A stretch of DNA of 64,000 nucleotides from NCBI GenBank assembly GCA_040954445.1, contig CP144361.1, positions 1,488,001-1,552,000 on the forward strand. Direction: 5' to 3'. Positions 18,910 to 28,471 of this stretch are shown one piece after another. Positions within the stretch are counted from its first letter, which is position 1. Each line of letters starts with the position of its first letter. The stretch comes from Burkholderia sp. (GTDB lineage: Bacteria; Pseudomonadota; Gammaproteobacteria; Burkholderiales; Burkholderiaceae). The translations under genes and the position numbers were made by a program. A model generated the notes under the pieces. The model had not been told where the DNA came from. It did not search any database and saw only the letters and a list, made by a program, of their open reading frames with translations.

Positions 18910-20025
18910 TTATTCGCGCCAGCGCAGGCACTGTTGTCGCACCGTCTCGTTGAGCGATTTTTCTTGCTTGAAAACGTTACGCAGCCAGAAAGCGTCGTTC
19001 AAGCGCGCCTTGGCCAACGCCCCGACCTCGTCGAGCGCAGCGCGCGAGCCGAGCGCAGCCGCGTGCGGGGCAAGCTTGTCAAGCGTGGCGAGGATATCCT
19101 CTGCGATGGTGTGCCGCTCGCCCGTTTGCGGGTTCACGCAGGTGCCGTCCAGGCCGAAGCGGCAGGCTTCGAAGCGGTTGAAGGTATAGACCAGGTAATC
19201 GTCTTCGGATAACGTGAGCGGCTGGTCGAGCAGCAGATAGCGCGCAAGCGTCTGGATATAGCAAGCGATCGCGGCCGCGCGGTCGACCGACAGCGGCGTG
19301 TCCATCACGCGCACCTCGATTGTGCCGAAGCTGGGCTTGGGACGAATGTCCCAGTAAAAGTCTTTCATGCTGTAGACCACACCTGTGTTAACCATCTTTG
19401 AGAAGTATTCCTCGAAGCCGTCCCAGGTCAGCGTGTAGGGCGCGCGACCGGACATCGGGAAGGCGAACACTGAATTGAGGCGGGTCGAATGAAAGCCCGT
19501 GTCCACATTTTGGACATAGGGCGAGGCCGCCGACAGCGCAATGAAGTGTGGGATGTAGCGCGACATCGAATGCAGCAGGAGCAGCGCGCTGTCTGCGTTT
19601 GGGCAGCCGATGTGCACGTGCTGGCCGAACACTGTGAACTGTTTAGCCAAGTAACCATACAGCTCGGAAAGGTACTGGAAGCGCGGCGCGTCGTAAATCT
19701 GTCGCTCACTCCATTGCTGAAAGGTATGGGTGCCGCCGCCGCATAGCCCGACATTGAGATGGTCAGCCGCCTTGACTAGCACGTCGCGGATCGCATGCAG
19801 TTCGCTCAGGGCCTGCTCGTGCGAATGGCAGATTCCGGTTGATAGCTCGATCATGCTCTCGGTGATTTCGGGCGTGATGCTACCCGGATGCGGCTCGTTC
19901 TCGATCAGGCGCATCAGGTCGGAAGCCGCTTTGGTCAAATCGTAGTTGTGGGTGTTGACGATCTGGATTTCGAGTTCGACACCGAAGGTGAACGGCGTAG
20001 AATTATTAAAGGTTTCAAGTGCCAT
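18910..20025 (-). CDS. YbdK-type carboxylate-amine ligase (putative glutamate--cysteine ligase 2)
   Basis: Member of the GCS2/YbdK family of ATP-dependent carboxylate-amine ligases; family members show weak gamma-glutamylcysteine ligase activity, and the physiological substrate is uncertain. The protein has 371 residues, normal length. Motifs are [12 protein letters not shown] at the N-terminus, [59 protein letters not shown] and [12 protein letters not shown], covering the nucleotide- and metal-binding core. It lies 69 bp downstream of the antiporter gene on the same strand, probably co-transcribed. A MITE follows 6 bp beyond the stop codon. Confidence 0.92.
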   Translation of the reverse strand: MALETFNNSTPFTFGVELEIQIVNTHNYDLTKAASDLMRLIENEPHPGSITPEITESMIELSTGICHSHEQALSELHAIRDVLVKAADHLNVGLCGGGTHTFQQWSERQIYDAPRFQYLSELYGYLAKQFTVFGQHVHIGCPNADSALLLLHSMSRYIPHFIALSAASPYVQNVDTGFHSTRLNSVFAFPMSGRAPYTLTWDGFEEYFSKMVNTGVVYSMKDFYWDIRPKPSFGTIEVRVMDTPLSVDRAAAIACYIQTLARYLLLDQPLTLSEDDYLVYTFNRFEACRFGLDGTCVNPQTGERHTIAEDILATLDKLAPHAAALGSRAALDEVGALAKARLNDAFWLRNVFKQEKSLNETVRQQCLRWRE

Positions 20026-20094
20026 GGCGAATTCCGGATAACGGGTTGGGCACGACCGCCACCGTCTCGATGGAGGGGCGCGGAGCCACGCCGG

Positions 20095-21309
20095 TCAGCT
20101 TTCGTCGCGGCGTTCTCCTACGGCCGACAGGCTGCGGTAGACGAACAGCGGACCGACCAGCTGGAGCAGGACGATCGAGCACATCACGACCGCGCGCAAG
20201 TGCGGGTCGAAATTCGGATAAGCCTGGTAGGTGTCGTCGACCATCAGATAGGCGAGTGCCGACATCGGCACCAGCGAGAGTCCGAGCGCGACCCCCTGCT
20301 TGACGTTAATGCCACTCTTTTTTGCAAAGGCGACCACCCCCACCAGCTTGGCGACCAGCCGCGTGAGGATCAGCACCACCGCCACCAGCCCGCCGGTGGT
20401 GAAGTCATGCCAGGTGAATGAGGTAAGCGTCAGCACGAACAGGATCACGGTCAACAACCAGCCTGCGGTGCCGAAGTGCTCGGGCCAGAGCTGCGGGCGC
20501 ACCTCAAGGTTCTTGATGATGATCCCGGCCAGCAGCAGGGTCAGCACGGTCGAGAGCTTGAGCGCCTGGGCGATCGCGATGGTCAGCACCACCAGGCCGA
20601 ACAGGGCGACGAAAGAATGCTCGTCGCGCATCGCCGGCGCGATATGGCGGAATAAGTAGCGGCAAGCTCGCGCCAGCAGGTAGGCCAGGATCAGCGAACC
20701 GGCGATCAGGTAGATCGGCTGGAGGATAGTGGCGAACACGTTGCCGTATTCCTCCTGGTGCAGCCAGCTGGTCAGCAGCTTGGTGAGCACCACTGAATAG
20801 ACGCTATTTAGAGCTGTCAGCGTGAGCAGCCGTTGCGAGACTTGGCCTTCAGCGCGTAGCTCGGTCTTGAGCTGGATCGTCGTTGCAGGCGAGGTAGCGA
20901 TGGCGATGGCGGCCAGCACAATCGACACTATCGCCGGAACGCCGAGCAGCAGCAGCACAGTCAGTACCAGGCAAAAGGTAAGGGTTGCCTCGGCCACGCT
21001 GGTGGCGATCAGAAAGGGGTTGCGGCGAATCCAGCGCAGGTCGAGCCGGTTGCCGAGCTCGAACAACAGTAGGCCGAGCGCGACGTTGATCAACAGCCGA
21101 GCGGTATCGCTGCTGCTCGAGTCGATCGCGCCGAAGCCGACCGAGCCAGCAATCAGGCCGATCACCGCGTAACTGGTCACGCACGGCAGGCGCCAGGCCC
21201 GGTGGAAAAGTTCGCCACACAGGCCGGCGGCAAAGAGCGCAATCCCGGCCCAGAACACGGCGTCGGGAAAAAATGGCCAATTTGGTAAAAACGAGAACGC
21301 CGACTTCAT
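20095..21309 (-). CDS. CPA2-type cation:proton antiporter (Kef-like membrane domain)
   Basis: Integral inner-membrane protein of 404 residues, mostly hydrophobic, with about 12 predicted transmembrane segments. It resembles the Na+/H+ or K+/H+ exchanger domain of Kef-type antiporters (LLLFELGNRLDLRWIRRNP, ATSPATTIQLKTELRAEGQVSQRLL, ILFVLTLTSF). There is no C-terminal KTN/TrkA-N nucleotide-binding domain, so it is the membrane domain only. The start at 21309 is supported by AGGAG about 9 nt upstream. The open frame continues 5' into IS sequence, which is not meaningful. It forms a likely two-gene unit with the downstream carboxylate-amine ligase. An IS903-group copy ends 74 bp upstream of the start codon, close to where a promoter would lie. 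Confidence 0.88.
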   Translation of the reverse strand: MKSAFSFLPNWPFFPDAVFWAGIALFAAGLCGELFHRAWRLPCVTSYAVIGLIAGSVGFGAIDSSSSDTARLLINVALGLLLFELGNRLDLRWIRRNPFLIATSVAEATLTFCLVLTVLLLLGVPAIVSIVLAAIAIATSPATTIQLKTELRAEGQVSQRLLTLTALNSVYSVVLTKLLTSWLHQEEYGNVFATILQPIYLIAGSLILAYLLARACRYLFRHIAPAMRDEHSFVALFGLVVLTIAIAQALKLSTVLTLLLAGIIIKNLEVRPQLWPEHFGTAGWLLTVILFVLTLTSFTWHDFTTGGLVAVVLILTRLVAKLVGVVAFAKKSGINVKQGVALGLSLVPMSALAYLMVDDTYQAYPNFDPHLRAVVMCSIVLLQLVGPLFVYRSLSAVGERRDES

Positions 21310-21382
21310 CGTGGTGACTGCTCCTATTCGAAGGTAACCGGCAGCGACGCGGGGTCGAGCCTGTCGAACGCGTGGGTGCGAC

Positions 21383-22505
21383 GGCGTTGTTGCATAAATC
21401 GAGTGTGAGGATGCAATAGCATCGACGGGCATAATTTTAGGCAATACGAACGGATTGCGGACGAGCGAGGTCCGCCATACGGTTGATGACGCCGACGCGA
21501 ATGGAGACCTCGGTTGCCTGCGAGTCGATGTGACGCGCCCAGAGACAGTTGCCGGTGAGGGTCTTGAACCGATACATCGCATTCTCGGCAAGCGATCGCC
21601 GGTGGTAGCCACTGTCTTGCTTCCATTCTCGACGACCGTCACTGGCAATTGCATCAACCGCGCCATTACGCCACGCCGCACCGGGCATATCCGCTGGCCA
21701 ATGAACGGCACCCTCGCGTGGCGGAATCGAAGGAATAGCACTGCGTGCAGCAATGGCCGCATGGCATGGCTTGGCGTCGTAGGCACCATCACCGCCGATG
21801 ACATCGATTTGTTCTTCGCGTGGAATCTGGTCGAGCAACTTGGCCAGAGCGTCACCGTCAGCCACATTCTGATTCGTCATTAGCGCGGCATGCACTTGAC
21901 CCGTATTCGCGTTGAGCTCGAGATGGACTTTACGCCACGTGCGCCGCTTCGAGTAGCCGTGCTGGCGCACCTTCCATTCACCTTCTCCATAGACCTTCAG
22001 ATCGGTGCTGTCGACAACCAGATAGATCGGTTCATTGTCATGAAGGATCGGCAGTTCGACATCAAGCGTTTTTGCCCGGCGACAGAGCGTGGTGTAATTC
22101 GGCACTGGAAAGCTCGGGAAGGCAAGATCGCGCAGACTTTGGGTGAAACCTTGCAGAGCGGGCAACGTCAGTCGATAGACGGTCTTCACGCCAAGTAATG
22201 TCTGAATCAGCGTATCGCCGTATAGACACGGGCGACCACGTGTGGGTATGGCATCGGGTATTCTGGCAAGGACGGCTTCATCTATCCATATTGTTACGTT
22301 CCCCCGGTTGATCAGGCCTTCATTATAAGCCGCCCAATTCCTGACACGGTAGCGTGCCTTCGGCTCACCTTTCTTGTGTATGTCCTTGCGCATTTTCTTG
22401 TAAAGAATTAGGCAGTTACTCTGAAATCTGACTTGATAGGAGGCTGGCCCTGCGACCGTTGCGCGTAAACGTCAACGGATCTCGCTCGATTTATGCAACA
22501 ACGCC
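21383..22505 (-). mobile_element. IS903-group element with open transposase
   Basis: Two-ended 1123-bp minus copy, both inverted repeats good, transposase open. Flanks GGGTGCGAC and GTGTTTCTC do not match, indicating recombination after insertion. Confidence 0.93.
21437..22393 (-). CDS. IS903-group transposase, full length
   Basis: 318 codons, open. It keeps all DDE residues and the Y-(2)-R-(3)-E-(6)-K signature. Beside the first catalytic Asp it reads VDSTDLKV instead of VDSTGLKV (Gly to Asp), which might impair activity. Other changes against the copy at 55021 are scattered and conservative. Confidence 0.9.
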   Translation of the reverse strand: MRKDIHKKGEPKARYRVRNWAAYNEGLINRGNVTIWIDEAVLARIPDAIPTRGRPCLYGDTLIQTLLGVKTVYRLTLPALQGFTQSLRDLAFPSFPVPNYTTLCRRAKTLDVELPILHDNEPIYLVVDSTDLKVYGEGEWKVRQHGYSKRRTWRKVHLELNANTGQVHAALMTNQNVADGDALAKLLDQIPREEQIDVIGGDGAYDAKPCHAAIAARSAIPSIPPREGAVHWPADMPGAAWRNGAVDAIASDGRREWKQDSGYHRRSLAENAMYRFKTLTGNCLWARHIDSQATEVSIRVGVINRMADLARPQSVRIA

Positions 22506-22887
22506 GTGTTTCTCGAAAAATCGGCGTCACGCTCCACGAGCTCGAACAATGGCGTAGATTGGCGTTGTTGCATAAATCGAGCGCGAATTTCCACTTCCTG
22601 CTGCTCACTCAGGGCACGGTATGGGTTCACTGCTCCGCCGCTCGGCTTGTCACGCAATCCAGCCGCACCTTCACGGGCATAGCGTTTGCAAATTTCGCAC
22701 ACGCCGGTGCGCGACAGGTTCGTGTGCTTGACAATCTCATTGTAGGTCCAGCCGAGCGTGCGCAGGCTGATCATCTGACGTCGCCGCTCTTCACGTTCCT
22801 CACGAGGAAGCGATCTCATATCTCTTTTTTCGAGATCTCTCACATGGGGTTGATTTGCTAATTTAAAGATTACGCATTTTGGATTAA
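22506..22887 (-). mobile_element. IS630-family 5' fragment interrupted by IS903-group end
   Basis: Minus-oriented. The frame starting MRSLPREEREERRRQM, with the helix-turn-helix segment LGWTYNEIVKHTNLSRTGVC, matches the start of the copy at 23158. It is cut at about 22585 by a solo IS903-group end (22562-22584). 22506-22561 is unassigned sequence. The outer end reads ATTACGCATTTTGGATTAAT. Confidence 0.82.
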
Positions 22888-22995
22888 TAATCAACCGCAT
22901 GGCGAACCTCGTTCGTCCGCAATCCGTTCGTTTCGCCTGAAATTATGCCCGTCGATGCCATTGTGTCCTCACGCTCGATTTATGCAATAACGCCT
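22888..22995 (+). mobile_element. IS903-group 3' tail
   Basis: Last about 108 bp of the element in plus orientation, starting at the codons for INRMANLVRPQSVRFA and ending TTTATGCAATAACGCC. No coding function. Confidence 0.8.
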
Positions 22996-23091
22996 CCAAA
23001 CGCCCCCGGCGCATCGCCTGAGTCGGCTTTGTGCAGTGGGCCGCACGCTTTCCTTGTGATAGGCTTTTTTCCAGGATCAAAAGCTGGTTAT
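22996..23091. other. Unassigned 96-bp segment
   Basis: GC-rich segment (CCCCCGGCGCATCGCCTGAG) followed by CTTTCCTTGTGATAGGCTTTTTT, between an IS903-group tail and the IS630-type element. No gene recognised. GGCTTTTTT could be the end of an old terminator. Confidence 0.3.
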
Positions 23092-24209
23092 TTATCTGCA
23101 ATGCGTGATCTTTAAATTAGAAAATCGATCCCATGTGAGAGATCTCGAAAAAGAGATATGAGATCGCTTCCTCGTGAGGAACGTGAAGAGCGGCGACGTC
23201 AGATGATCAACCTGCGCACGCTCGGCTGGACCTACAATGAGATTGTCAAGCACACGAACCTGTCGCGCACCGGCGTGTGCGAAATTTGCAAACGCTATGC
23301 CCGAGAAGGTGCGGCTGGATTGCGTGACAAGCCGAGCGGCTGAGCAGTGAACCCACACCGTGCCCTAAGTGAGCAGCAGGAAGTGGAAATTCGCGCGCTG
23401 TTGCGCAATCAGATGCCGAACCAGTTGAAGATGTCGTTCGCGTTGTGGACGCGACATGCCGTGCGGGAGCTGATCCGGAAGCGATGCAGTTTGATGCTGA
23501 CGCTACAGGGTGTCTGTCTATATCTGGCGCGCTGGGGTTTCACGCAGAAAAGCCGATGAAACGGGTCTATGAGCAGCGACCGAAAGCAGTGCAGGCATAG
23601 CTGAACGAGGCATACCTGGAGATTTCCCGCCGGGCCATAGCCGAAGGCGCTGAGATCCAGTGGGGCGACGAAACGGGGTACGCTCGGACGATGTGCGAGC
23701 GCCGCTGTTACGCGGGCCCGATTGGCAAGTCGCCCGAGCGACGCGTGGCGAGTCAACGCGAAGGCCTGTCGGTGATGTCGAGGGTGACGAACCGTGGCCA
23801 GGTGCGCTGGAAAGTCTTCGAGAGTGCGAAGAAGGCCGACATCCTACTCGCTTTCCTAAAGCGGATGATTAAAGACTTGCGCAGCAAGAAGGTTTTCTGA
23901 TTCTCGACAACCTGAAGGTCCATCACGCCCAACCGGTCACGGCGTGGTTGGCCGAGCACGGCGACGAGATCGAAGTATTTTACCTACCGTCGTACAGCCC
24001 GGAACTGAATCCCGACGAGATGCTCAATGCTGACCTGAGGGAAAACGTGACGAAACAGGCTCCGGAATGAAGCAAGGGGCATCTCAAAAGCGATCATCAG
24101 CCATCTATGGCGTCTCCAAAAATCACCAGAACATGTCGCTCGCTGTTTTATGCACAAACCAATTCGTTATGCAGCTTAAGTCAAGTGCTCGTATCTCTGA
24201 TCAATAAGT
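23092..24209 (+). mobile_element. IS630-family element, decayed
   Basis: About 1.1 kb from ATTTATCTGCAATGCGTGATC to CGTATCTCTGATCAATAAG. The transposase is broken into several frames: 23158-23343 (MRSLPREEREERRRQM, helix-turn-helix LGWTYNEIVKHTNLS), 23347-23559 (LRNQMPNQLKMSFALWTR), then pieces with EIQWGDETGY, the second catalytic region LILDNLKVHHAQPVTAWLAE, and YLPSYSPELNPDEMLNADL. These are the D-D-E landmarks of IS630/Tc1-mariner-type transposases. Stops and frameshifts (for example TGA after DKPSG) make it inactive. Its ends resemble the palindromic MITEs elsewhere in the window. Confidence 0.88.
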
Positions 24210-24237
24210 ATCATCCAGTTTTTTTGGGGAGGCAAGA

Positions 24238-24708
24238 ATGCGCGTCAGCGATATTCTGAAAGTCAAGGGCAACACGCTATACACGGTGACGCCCGATATG
24301 CCGCTACGCGCGGCAGTCGACACAATGGCCGAGCGTGATATCGGCTCACTGGTCGTGATGGAGTATGGCGACCTAATTGGCATCCTGACCTTCCGAGAAA
24401 TTATCCTACAGCTGAAAGAAAACGGCGGCGCAATCGGCGACGTGCAGGTCCGCAAGGTCATGGACTATCCGCTCACCTGTAAACCAGAAACGGACGTCAA
24501 CGAGGTGCGCCGAATGATGCTCGAGCGTCACGCGCGCTACATGCCGGTGCTCGAGAAGCGTGTACTGATGGGCGTGATCTCGTTCTACGACGTCGCCAAA
24601 ACAGTGGTGGAGGCGCAGAGCTTCGAAAATCGCATGCTCAAGGCCTATATTCGCGACTGGCCGCCTGAGCTGGATAGTGAGGTCCATCAGAAGCCAGTAG
24701 CGAGCTGA
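24238..24708 (+). CDS. Tandem CBS-domain protein
   Basis: Cytoplasmic protein of 156 residues consisting of two CBS motifs, about residues 8-65 (TLYTVTPDMPLRAAVDTMAERDIGSLVVMEYGDLIGILTFRE in two parts) and about 74-130 (PLTCKPETDVNEVRRMM, YMPVLEKRVLMGVISFYDVAK). Such pairs bind adenine nucleotides and act as regulatory modules; the partner is unknown. It starts with an ATG 24 bp after the IS630 end, with GGGGAGGCAAG providing a good Shine-Dalgarno. It is alone between mobile elements. A short inverted repeat (GCACCG TGAT CGGTGC, 24724-24739) follows the stop. Confidence 0.9.
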   Translation: MRVSDILKVKGNTLYTVTPDMPLRAAVDTMAERDIGSLVVMEYGDLIGILTFREIILQLKENGGAIGDVQVRKVMDYPLTCKPETDVNEVRRMMLERHARYMPVLEKRVLMGVISFYDVAKTVVEAQSFENRMLKAYIRDWPPELDSEVHQKPVAS

Positions 24709-24723
24709 ATCAAATTATCGGTA

Positions 24724-24739
24724 GCACCGTGATCGGTGC
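24724..24739 (+). terminator. Weak hairpin after CBS gene
   Basis: GCACCG-TGAT-CGGTGC, 16 bp after the stop codon, followed by CCCCTCCC rather than a T-run. It is at best a weak or Rho-assisted terminator. Confidence 0.3.
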
Positions 24740-24779
24740 CCCCTCCCAAGCTGTTCCGGCGAACCAGTTTTGCACTGAC

Positions 24780-24880
24780 CTTATTAATACGAATTTGTGA
24801 TCTTGAAATGTCTCATTAATGTTAATTAGAAATACGAGAACTTGACTCAAGCTGCATAACGAATTAGTTCGTGCATGAAA
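24780..24880. repeat. MITE/IS630 end remnants
   Basis: TTATTAATACGAATTTGTGA with ATCTTGAAATG, then a piece of the IS630 3' end (ACTTGACTCAAGCTGCATAA, CGTGCATGAAAT). Decayed and non-coding. Confidence 0.65.
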
Positions 24881-24882
24881 TA

Positions 24883-24958
24883 GGCGTTATTGCATAAATC
24901 TAGCGAGAGCCGGTAACGTTTACGCGCAATAGCTCTCGCATAGATTTATGCAATAACG
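24883..24958. repeat. 76-bp fold-back of the IS903-group 5' end
   Basis: GGCGTTATTGCATAAATCTA leads through GCGAGAGC to a short centre (CGGTAACGTTTACGCGCAATA), and the arm returns as GCTCTCGCATAGATTTATGC followed by AATAACG. Both arms correspond to the transposase-start end of the subfamily seen at 28472 (ATCTATGCGAGAGCCGGTA). It is a minimal element with two inverted ends and no cargo. Confidence 0.8.
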
Positions 24959-25076
24959 ACGACCCACAGCCACGATGCAAACCGAACGCGTCGCCGACTG
25001 AGGTCAGCGACGTGCTTTCACGCTGCTTGCCTGCGCCTTTGGGCCACTATTGATCAGAAATGCGAGATCTTTAAAT
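24959..25076. other. Unassigned segment with possible gene end
   Basis: On the minus strand the frame ends SGPKAQASSVKARR before a TGA at about 25010, which looks like the basic C-terminus of a lost gene; I cannot identify it. It is followed by an IS630/MITE end (ATTGATCAGAAATGCGAGATC). Confidence 0.3.
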
Positions 25077-25582
25077 GGAGTTGTTGCATAAATCGAGCGC
25101 GAGGACGCCATGGCATCGACGGACATAATTTCAGGCGATACGAACGGATTGCGGACGAGCGAGGTTCGCCATGCGGTTGATGACGCCGACGCGAACGGCG
25201 ACCGAGGTCGCCTGCGAGTCGATGTGACGCGCGCCCAGAGACAGTTGTCGGTGAGCGTCTTGAACCGATACATCGAATTCTCGTCAAGCGATCGCCGGTG
25301 GTAGCCACTGTCTTGCTTCCATTCTCGACGACCGTCACTGGCAATTGCATCAACAGCGCCATTACGCCACACCGCACCGGGCATATCTGCTCGCCAATGA
25401 GCGGCACCCTCGCGTGGCGGAATCGAAGGAAGGGCAGTACGTGCAGCAATGGCCGCATGGCATGGCTTGGTGCCGTAGGCACCGTCACCGCCGATGACAT
25501 CGATTTGTTCTTCGCGTGAAATCTGCTCGAGCAACTTGGTCAGAGCGTCACCGTCAGCCACATTCTGATTCGTCATTAGCGC
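25077..25582 (-). mobile_element. IS903-group 3' half
   Basis: Minus-oriented, from a variant end (GGAGTTGTTGC) to the codons for ALMTNQNVADGD. It is joined directly to the left end of the next copy at 25583, so it was probably split by that insertion or by recombination. Confidence 0.85.
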
Positions 25583-26706
25583 GGTGTTGTTGCATAAATC
25601 GAGCGAGAGCCGTGGACATTTACGCACAACAGTCTCGGGGTCAGATCCCTATCAAGTCAGATTCCAGAGTAACTGCCTAATTTTTGCCAAGAAAATGCGC
25701 AAGGACATACACAAGACAGGTGAGCCGAAGGCACGCTACCGTGTCAGGAATTGGGCGACCTATAATGAAGGCCTGATTAACCGGGGAACATAACAATATG
25801 GATAGATGAAGCCGTCCTTGCCAGAATACCCGATGCCATACCCACACGTGGTCGCCCGTGTCTATACGGCGATACGCTGATTCAGGCATTACTTGGCGCG
25901 AAGACCGTCTATCGACTGACGTTGCGCGCCCTGCAAGGTTTCACCCAAAGTCTGCGCGATCTGGCTTTCTCGAGCTTGCCGGTGCCGAATTACACCACGC
26001 TCTGTCGCCGGGAAAAAACGCTTGATGTCGATCTGCCGATCCTTCGTGACAATGAAGGAGGATCTATCTGGTGTTCGACAGCACCGGTCTGAAGGTCTAT
26101 GGAGAAGGTGAATGGAAGGTGCGCCAGAACGGCTACTCGAAGCGGCGCACGTGGCGTAAAGTCCATCTCGCGCTCAACGCGAATACGGGTCAAGTGCATG
26201 CCGCGCTAATGACGAATCAAAATGTGGCTGACGGTGACGCTCTGGCCCAGTTGCTCGACCAGATTCCACGCGAAGAACAAATCGATGTCATCGGCGGTGA
26301 TGGTGCCTACGACACTAAGCCATGCCATGCGGCCATTGCTGCACGCAGTGCTATTCCTTCGATTCCGCCACGCGAGGGTGCCGTTCATTGGCCAGCGGAT
26401 ATGCCCGGCGCGGCGTAATGGCGCGGTTGATGCAATTGCCTGTGACGGTCGTCGAGAATAGAAGCAAGAAAGTGGCTACCACCGGCGATCGCTTGCCGAG
26501 AATGCGATCTATCGGTTCAAGACCCTCACCGGCAACTGTCTCTGGGCGCCTCACATCGCCTCGCAGGCGACCGAGGTCTCCGTTCGCGTCGGAGTCATCA
26601 ACCGTATGGGGGTTGGGACCTCGCTCGTTCGCCATCCGTTCGTATCGCCTGAAATTATGCCCGTCGATGCTATTGCGTCCTCACACTCGATTTATGCAAC
26701 AACGCC
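25583..26706 (+). mobile_element. IS903-group element, multiply frameshifted
   Basis: Two-ended plus copy with a variant left repeat (GGTGTTGTTGC). Defects are visible at 25789 (CCGGGGAAC, shortened G/C run, frameshift then TAA), 26055 (insertion after AATGAA), 26415 (loss of GTGGC) and 26459 (TAG for TGG). Flanks do not match. Confidence 0.9.
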
Positions 26707-27009
26707 CATCGCCGTATAAACACGGGCGACCACGTGTGGATATGGCGTCGGATATTCTGGCAAGGACGGCTTCATCTATCCATATCGTCACGTTCCTCCG
26801 GTTGATCAGGCCTGCATTATAGGCAGCCCAATTCCTGACACGGTAGCGTGCCTTCGGCTCACCTGTCTTGTGTATGTCCTTGCGCATGTTCTTGGGAAAA
26901 ATTAGGCGGTTACTCTGGAATCTTACTTGATAGGGGGCTGGCCCCGAGACCGTTGCGCGTAAACGTCAACGGATCTCGCTCGATTTATGCAACAACGCCC
27001 AACAACGCC
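26707..27009 (-). mobile_element. IS903-group 5' fragment
   Basis: Minus-oriented first about 290 bp of the element (start codon at 26887, MRKDIHKTGEPKARYRVRN). The right end at 26999 is followed by an extra copy of CAACAACGCC. It lies 13 bp from the waaA stop. Confidence 0.85.
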
Positions 27010-27021
27010 AATGACGCACGT

Positions 27022-28368
27022 TTAAGTCGGCTCGGCCTCATCGCGCGCGGTACCACCTGGCGGCGGCAGCTGCGCCGTCAATACGTCGACGGTGCGCGCC
27101 GTTGCTCCGCGATGGCGTGCGGCGAACTCGACACCAGCCGCGCCCATCGCTGTACGCCGAGGCAGATCGGCGAACAGTGCGTCGAGTACCGTCGCCAGTT
27201 CCTCTGGATCCTGGACCTGGACGGCCGCGCCAGCAGCCACCGCATCGGTCGTGGCCTGCATGAAATTGAATACATGCGGGCCGATCAGCACCGGCACACC
27301 TACCGCGCAGGCCTCGATCAAGTTCTGGCCGCCCATCGGCAGCAGGCTACCGCCGATGAAGACTACGTCGGCCGACGCGTAATAGGCACCGAGCTCGCCC
27401 ATTGAATCACCGAGTAGCACCGTTGTGTCGGCAGGTAGCGAAGCATGGTCCTGCTCTGCCGACGAGCCTGCCGCCCAAAGCGCCGAGCGGCGCACCACTG
27501 CCTGCCCTTCGCGCGCGGCCAGCGCAGCCACTTTGTCGAAACGCTGCGGATGGCGCGGCACCAGAATCAGCAGCGCATGCGGCGTCTTCAGCGCCGCGAA
27601 AGTGCGCAGCACCAACGCCCCCTCGCCCTCGCGCGTGCTGGCCGCCACCCACACCGGTCGGGAGCCGATCGCCTCGCGCCAGGCCCGACCGCGCGCGGCC
27701 AACTCGGGCGGCGTGCTCATATCGAACTTGAGGTTGCCGAGCACGGCCAGGTTACGCACACCGAGCGCGCTGAGCCGTTCGGCATCGGACGGACTTTGCG
27801 CGAGCACGCGCGAGAAACCGCCGAACACTTCGCGTACCGCCGGGCCGAAACGCGAGGCGCGCCGGAACGAACGCGCCGACATGCGTGCATTGGTCAGTAC
27901 CAGCGGTACCGAGGCGCGACGGCATTCTTCGATTAGTGTTGGCCAGATCTCGGTCTCCATCACCAGCCCAAGCGTCGGCCGCCAGGCGCGCAGGAAGCGG
28001 CGCACCAAGTGCGGCATGTCATAGGGGAGATAGCAACGCAACACATGCGAGCCAAACAGCTGTTCGCCGGTGGCGCGTCCGCTCGGCGTCATGTGGGTGA
28101 GCAGCAGTTTCGCGTCGGGCCTCGCGGCCCGCAGCGCTTCGATCAACGGCTGTGCGGCGCGCGTCTCGCCGACCGACACCGCATGCACCCAGATCAACGG
28201 CACCGCATCGTCGGGCCCTCGCCGCTCGCGCATCGCCGGCGCGAGCTGGCCGAAGCGCTCGCCGATATGCTCTCGATAGCCACGCTCTTTGCGCGAGCGC
28301 CAGAAAAGCCGTAGTACCGCAGTAGGCGCGGCGATCCACCAAAGCGCGCGATACGCCGCTCTCAACAT
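27022..28368 (-). CDS. waaA: 3-deoxy-D-manno-octulosonic acid transferase WaaA (KdtA)
   Basis: Inner-membrane-anchored GT30 glycosyltransferase that adds Kdo to lipid IVA in LPS core synthesis. The protein has about 448 residues from the ATG at 28368 (MLRAAYRALWWIAAPTAVL, an N-terminal membrane anchor). Motifs are WVHAVSVGETRAAQPL, VMETEIWPTLIEECRR, LLGDSMGELGAYYASADVVFIGGSLLPMGGQNLIEACAVG (seen in sections) and VLIGPHVFNF, all typical of KdtA. An in-frame GTG further upstream has no support. The gene is isolated between IS fragments. It is essential in most Gram-negatives, consistent with its retention. Confidence 0.93.
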   Translation of the reverse strand: MLRAAYRALWWIAAPTAVLRLFWRSRKERGYREHIGERFGQLAPAMRERRGPDDAVPLIWVHAVSVGETRAAQPLIEALRAARPDAKLLLTHMTPSGRATGEQLFGSHVLRCYLPYDMPHLVRRFLRAWRPTLGLVMETEIWPTLIEECRRASVPLVLTNARMSARSFRRASRFGPAVREVFGGFSRVLAQSPSDAERLSALGVRNLAVLGNLKFDMSTPPELAARGRAWREAIGSRPVWVAASTREGEGALVLRTFAALKTPHALLILVPRHPQRFDKVAALAAREGQAVVRRSALWAAGSSAEQDHASLPADTTVLLGDSMGELGAYYASADVVFIGGSLLPMGGQNLIEACAVGVPVLIGPHVFNFMQATTDAVAAGAAVQVQDPEELATVLDALFADLPRRTAMGAAGVEFAARHRGATARTVDVLTAQLPPPGGTARDEAEPT

Positions 28369-28427
28369 GACACCACCGTGGGTTTGCTCCCTGCCTTGCG
28401 CGCCTCGCGCAGACGAGTAAGCGAGGC

Positions 28428-28471
28428 ATTGTTCCATAAATTGAGCGTGAGGACGCCATGGTATCGACAGG
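28428..28471 (-). mobile_element. IS903-group end fragment
   Basis: GGCATTGTTCCATAAATTGAGCGTGAGGACGCC-type 3' end, degenerate, about 45 bp, abutting the left end of the next copy. Confidence 0.7.

Noticed and set aside
20095..21867. 590-codon open frame joining antiporter to upstream IS sequence
   Set aside because: The extra N-terminal codons are an out-of-frame reading of transposase DNA. A clear Shine-Dalgarno and family-like start exist at 21309.
22506..22561. Possible short gene ending ahead of the IS630 fragment
   Set aside because: Only about 56 bp, no start, stop or recognisable motif.
27405..28024. Plus-strand open frames across waaA
   Set aside because: Shadow frames of a high-GC gene. 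The minus-strand frame carries all KdtA motifs.
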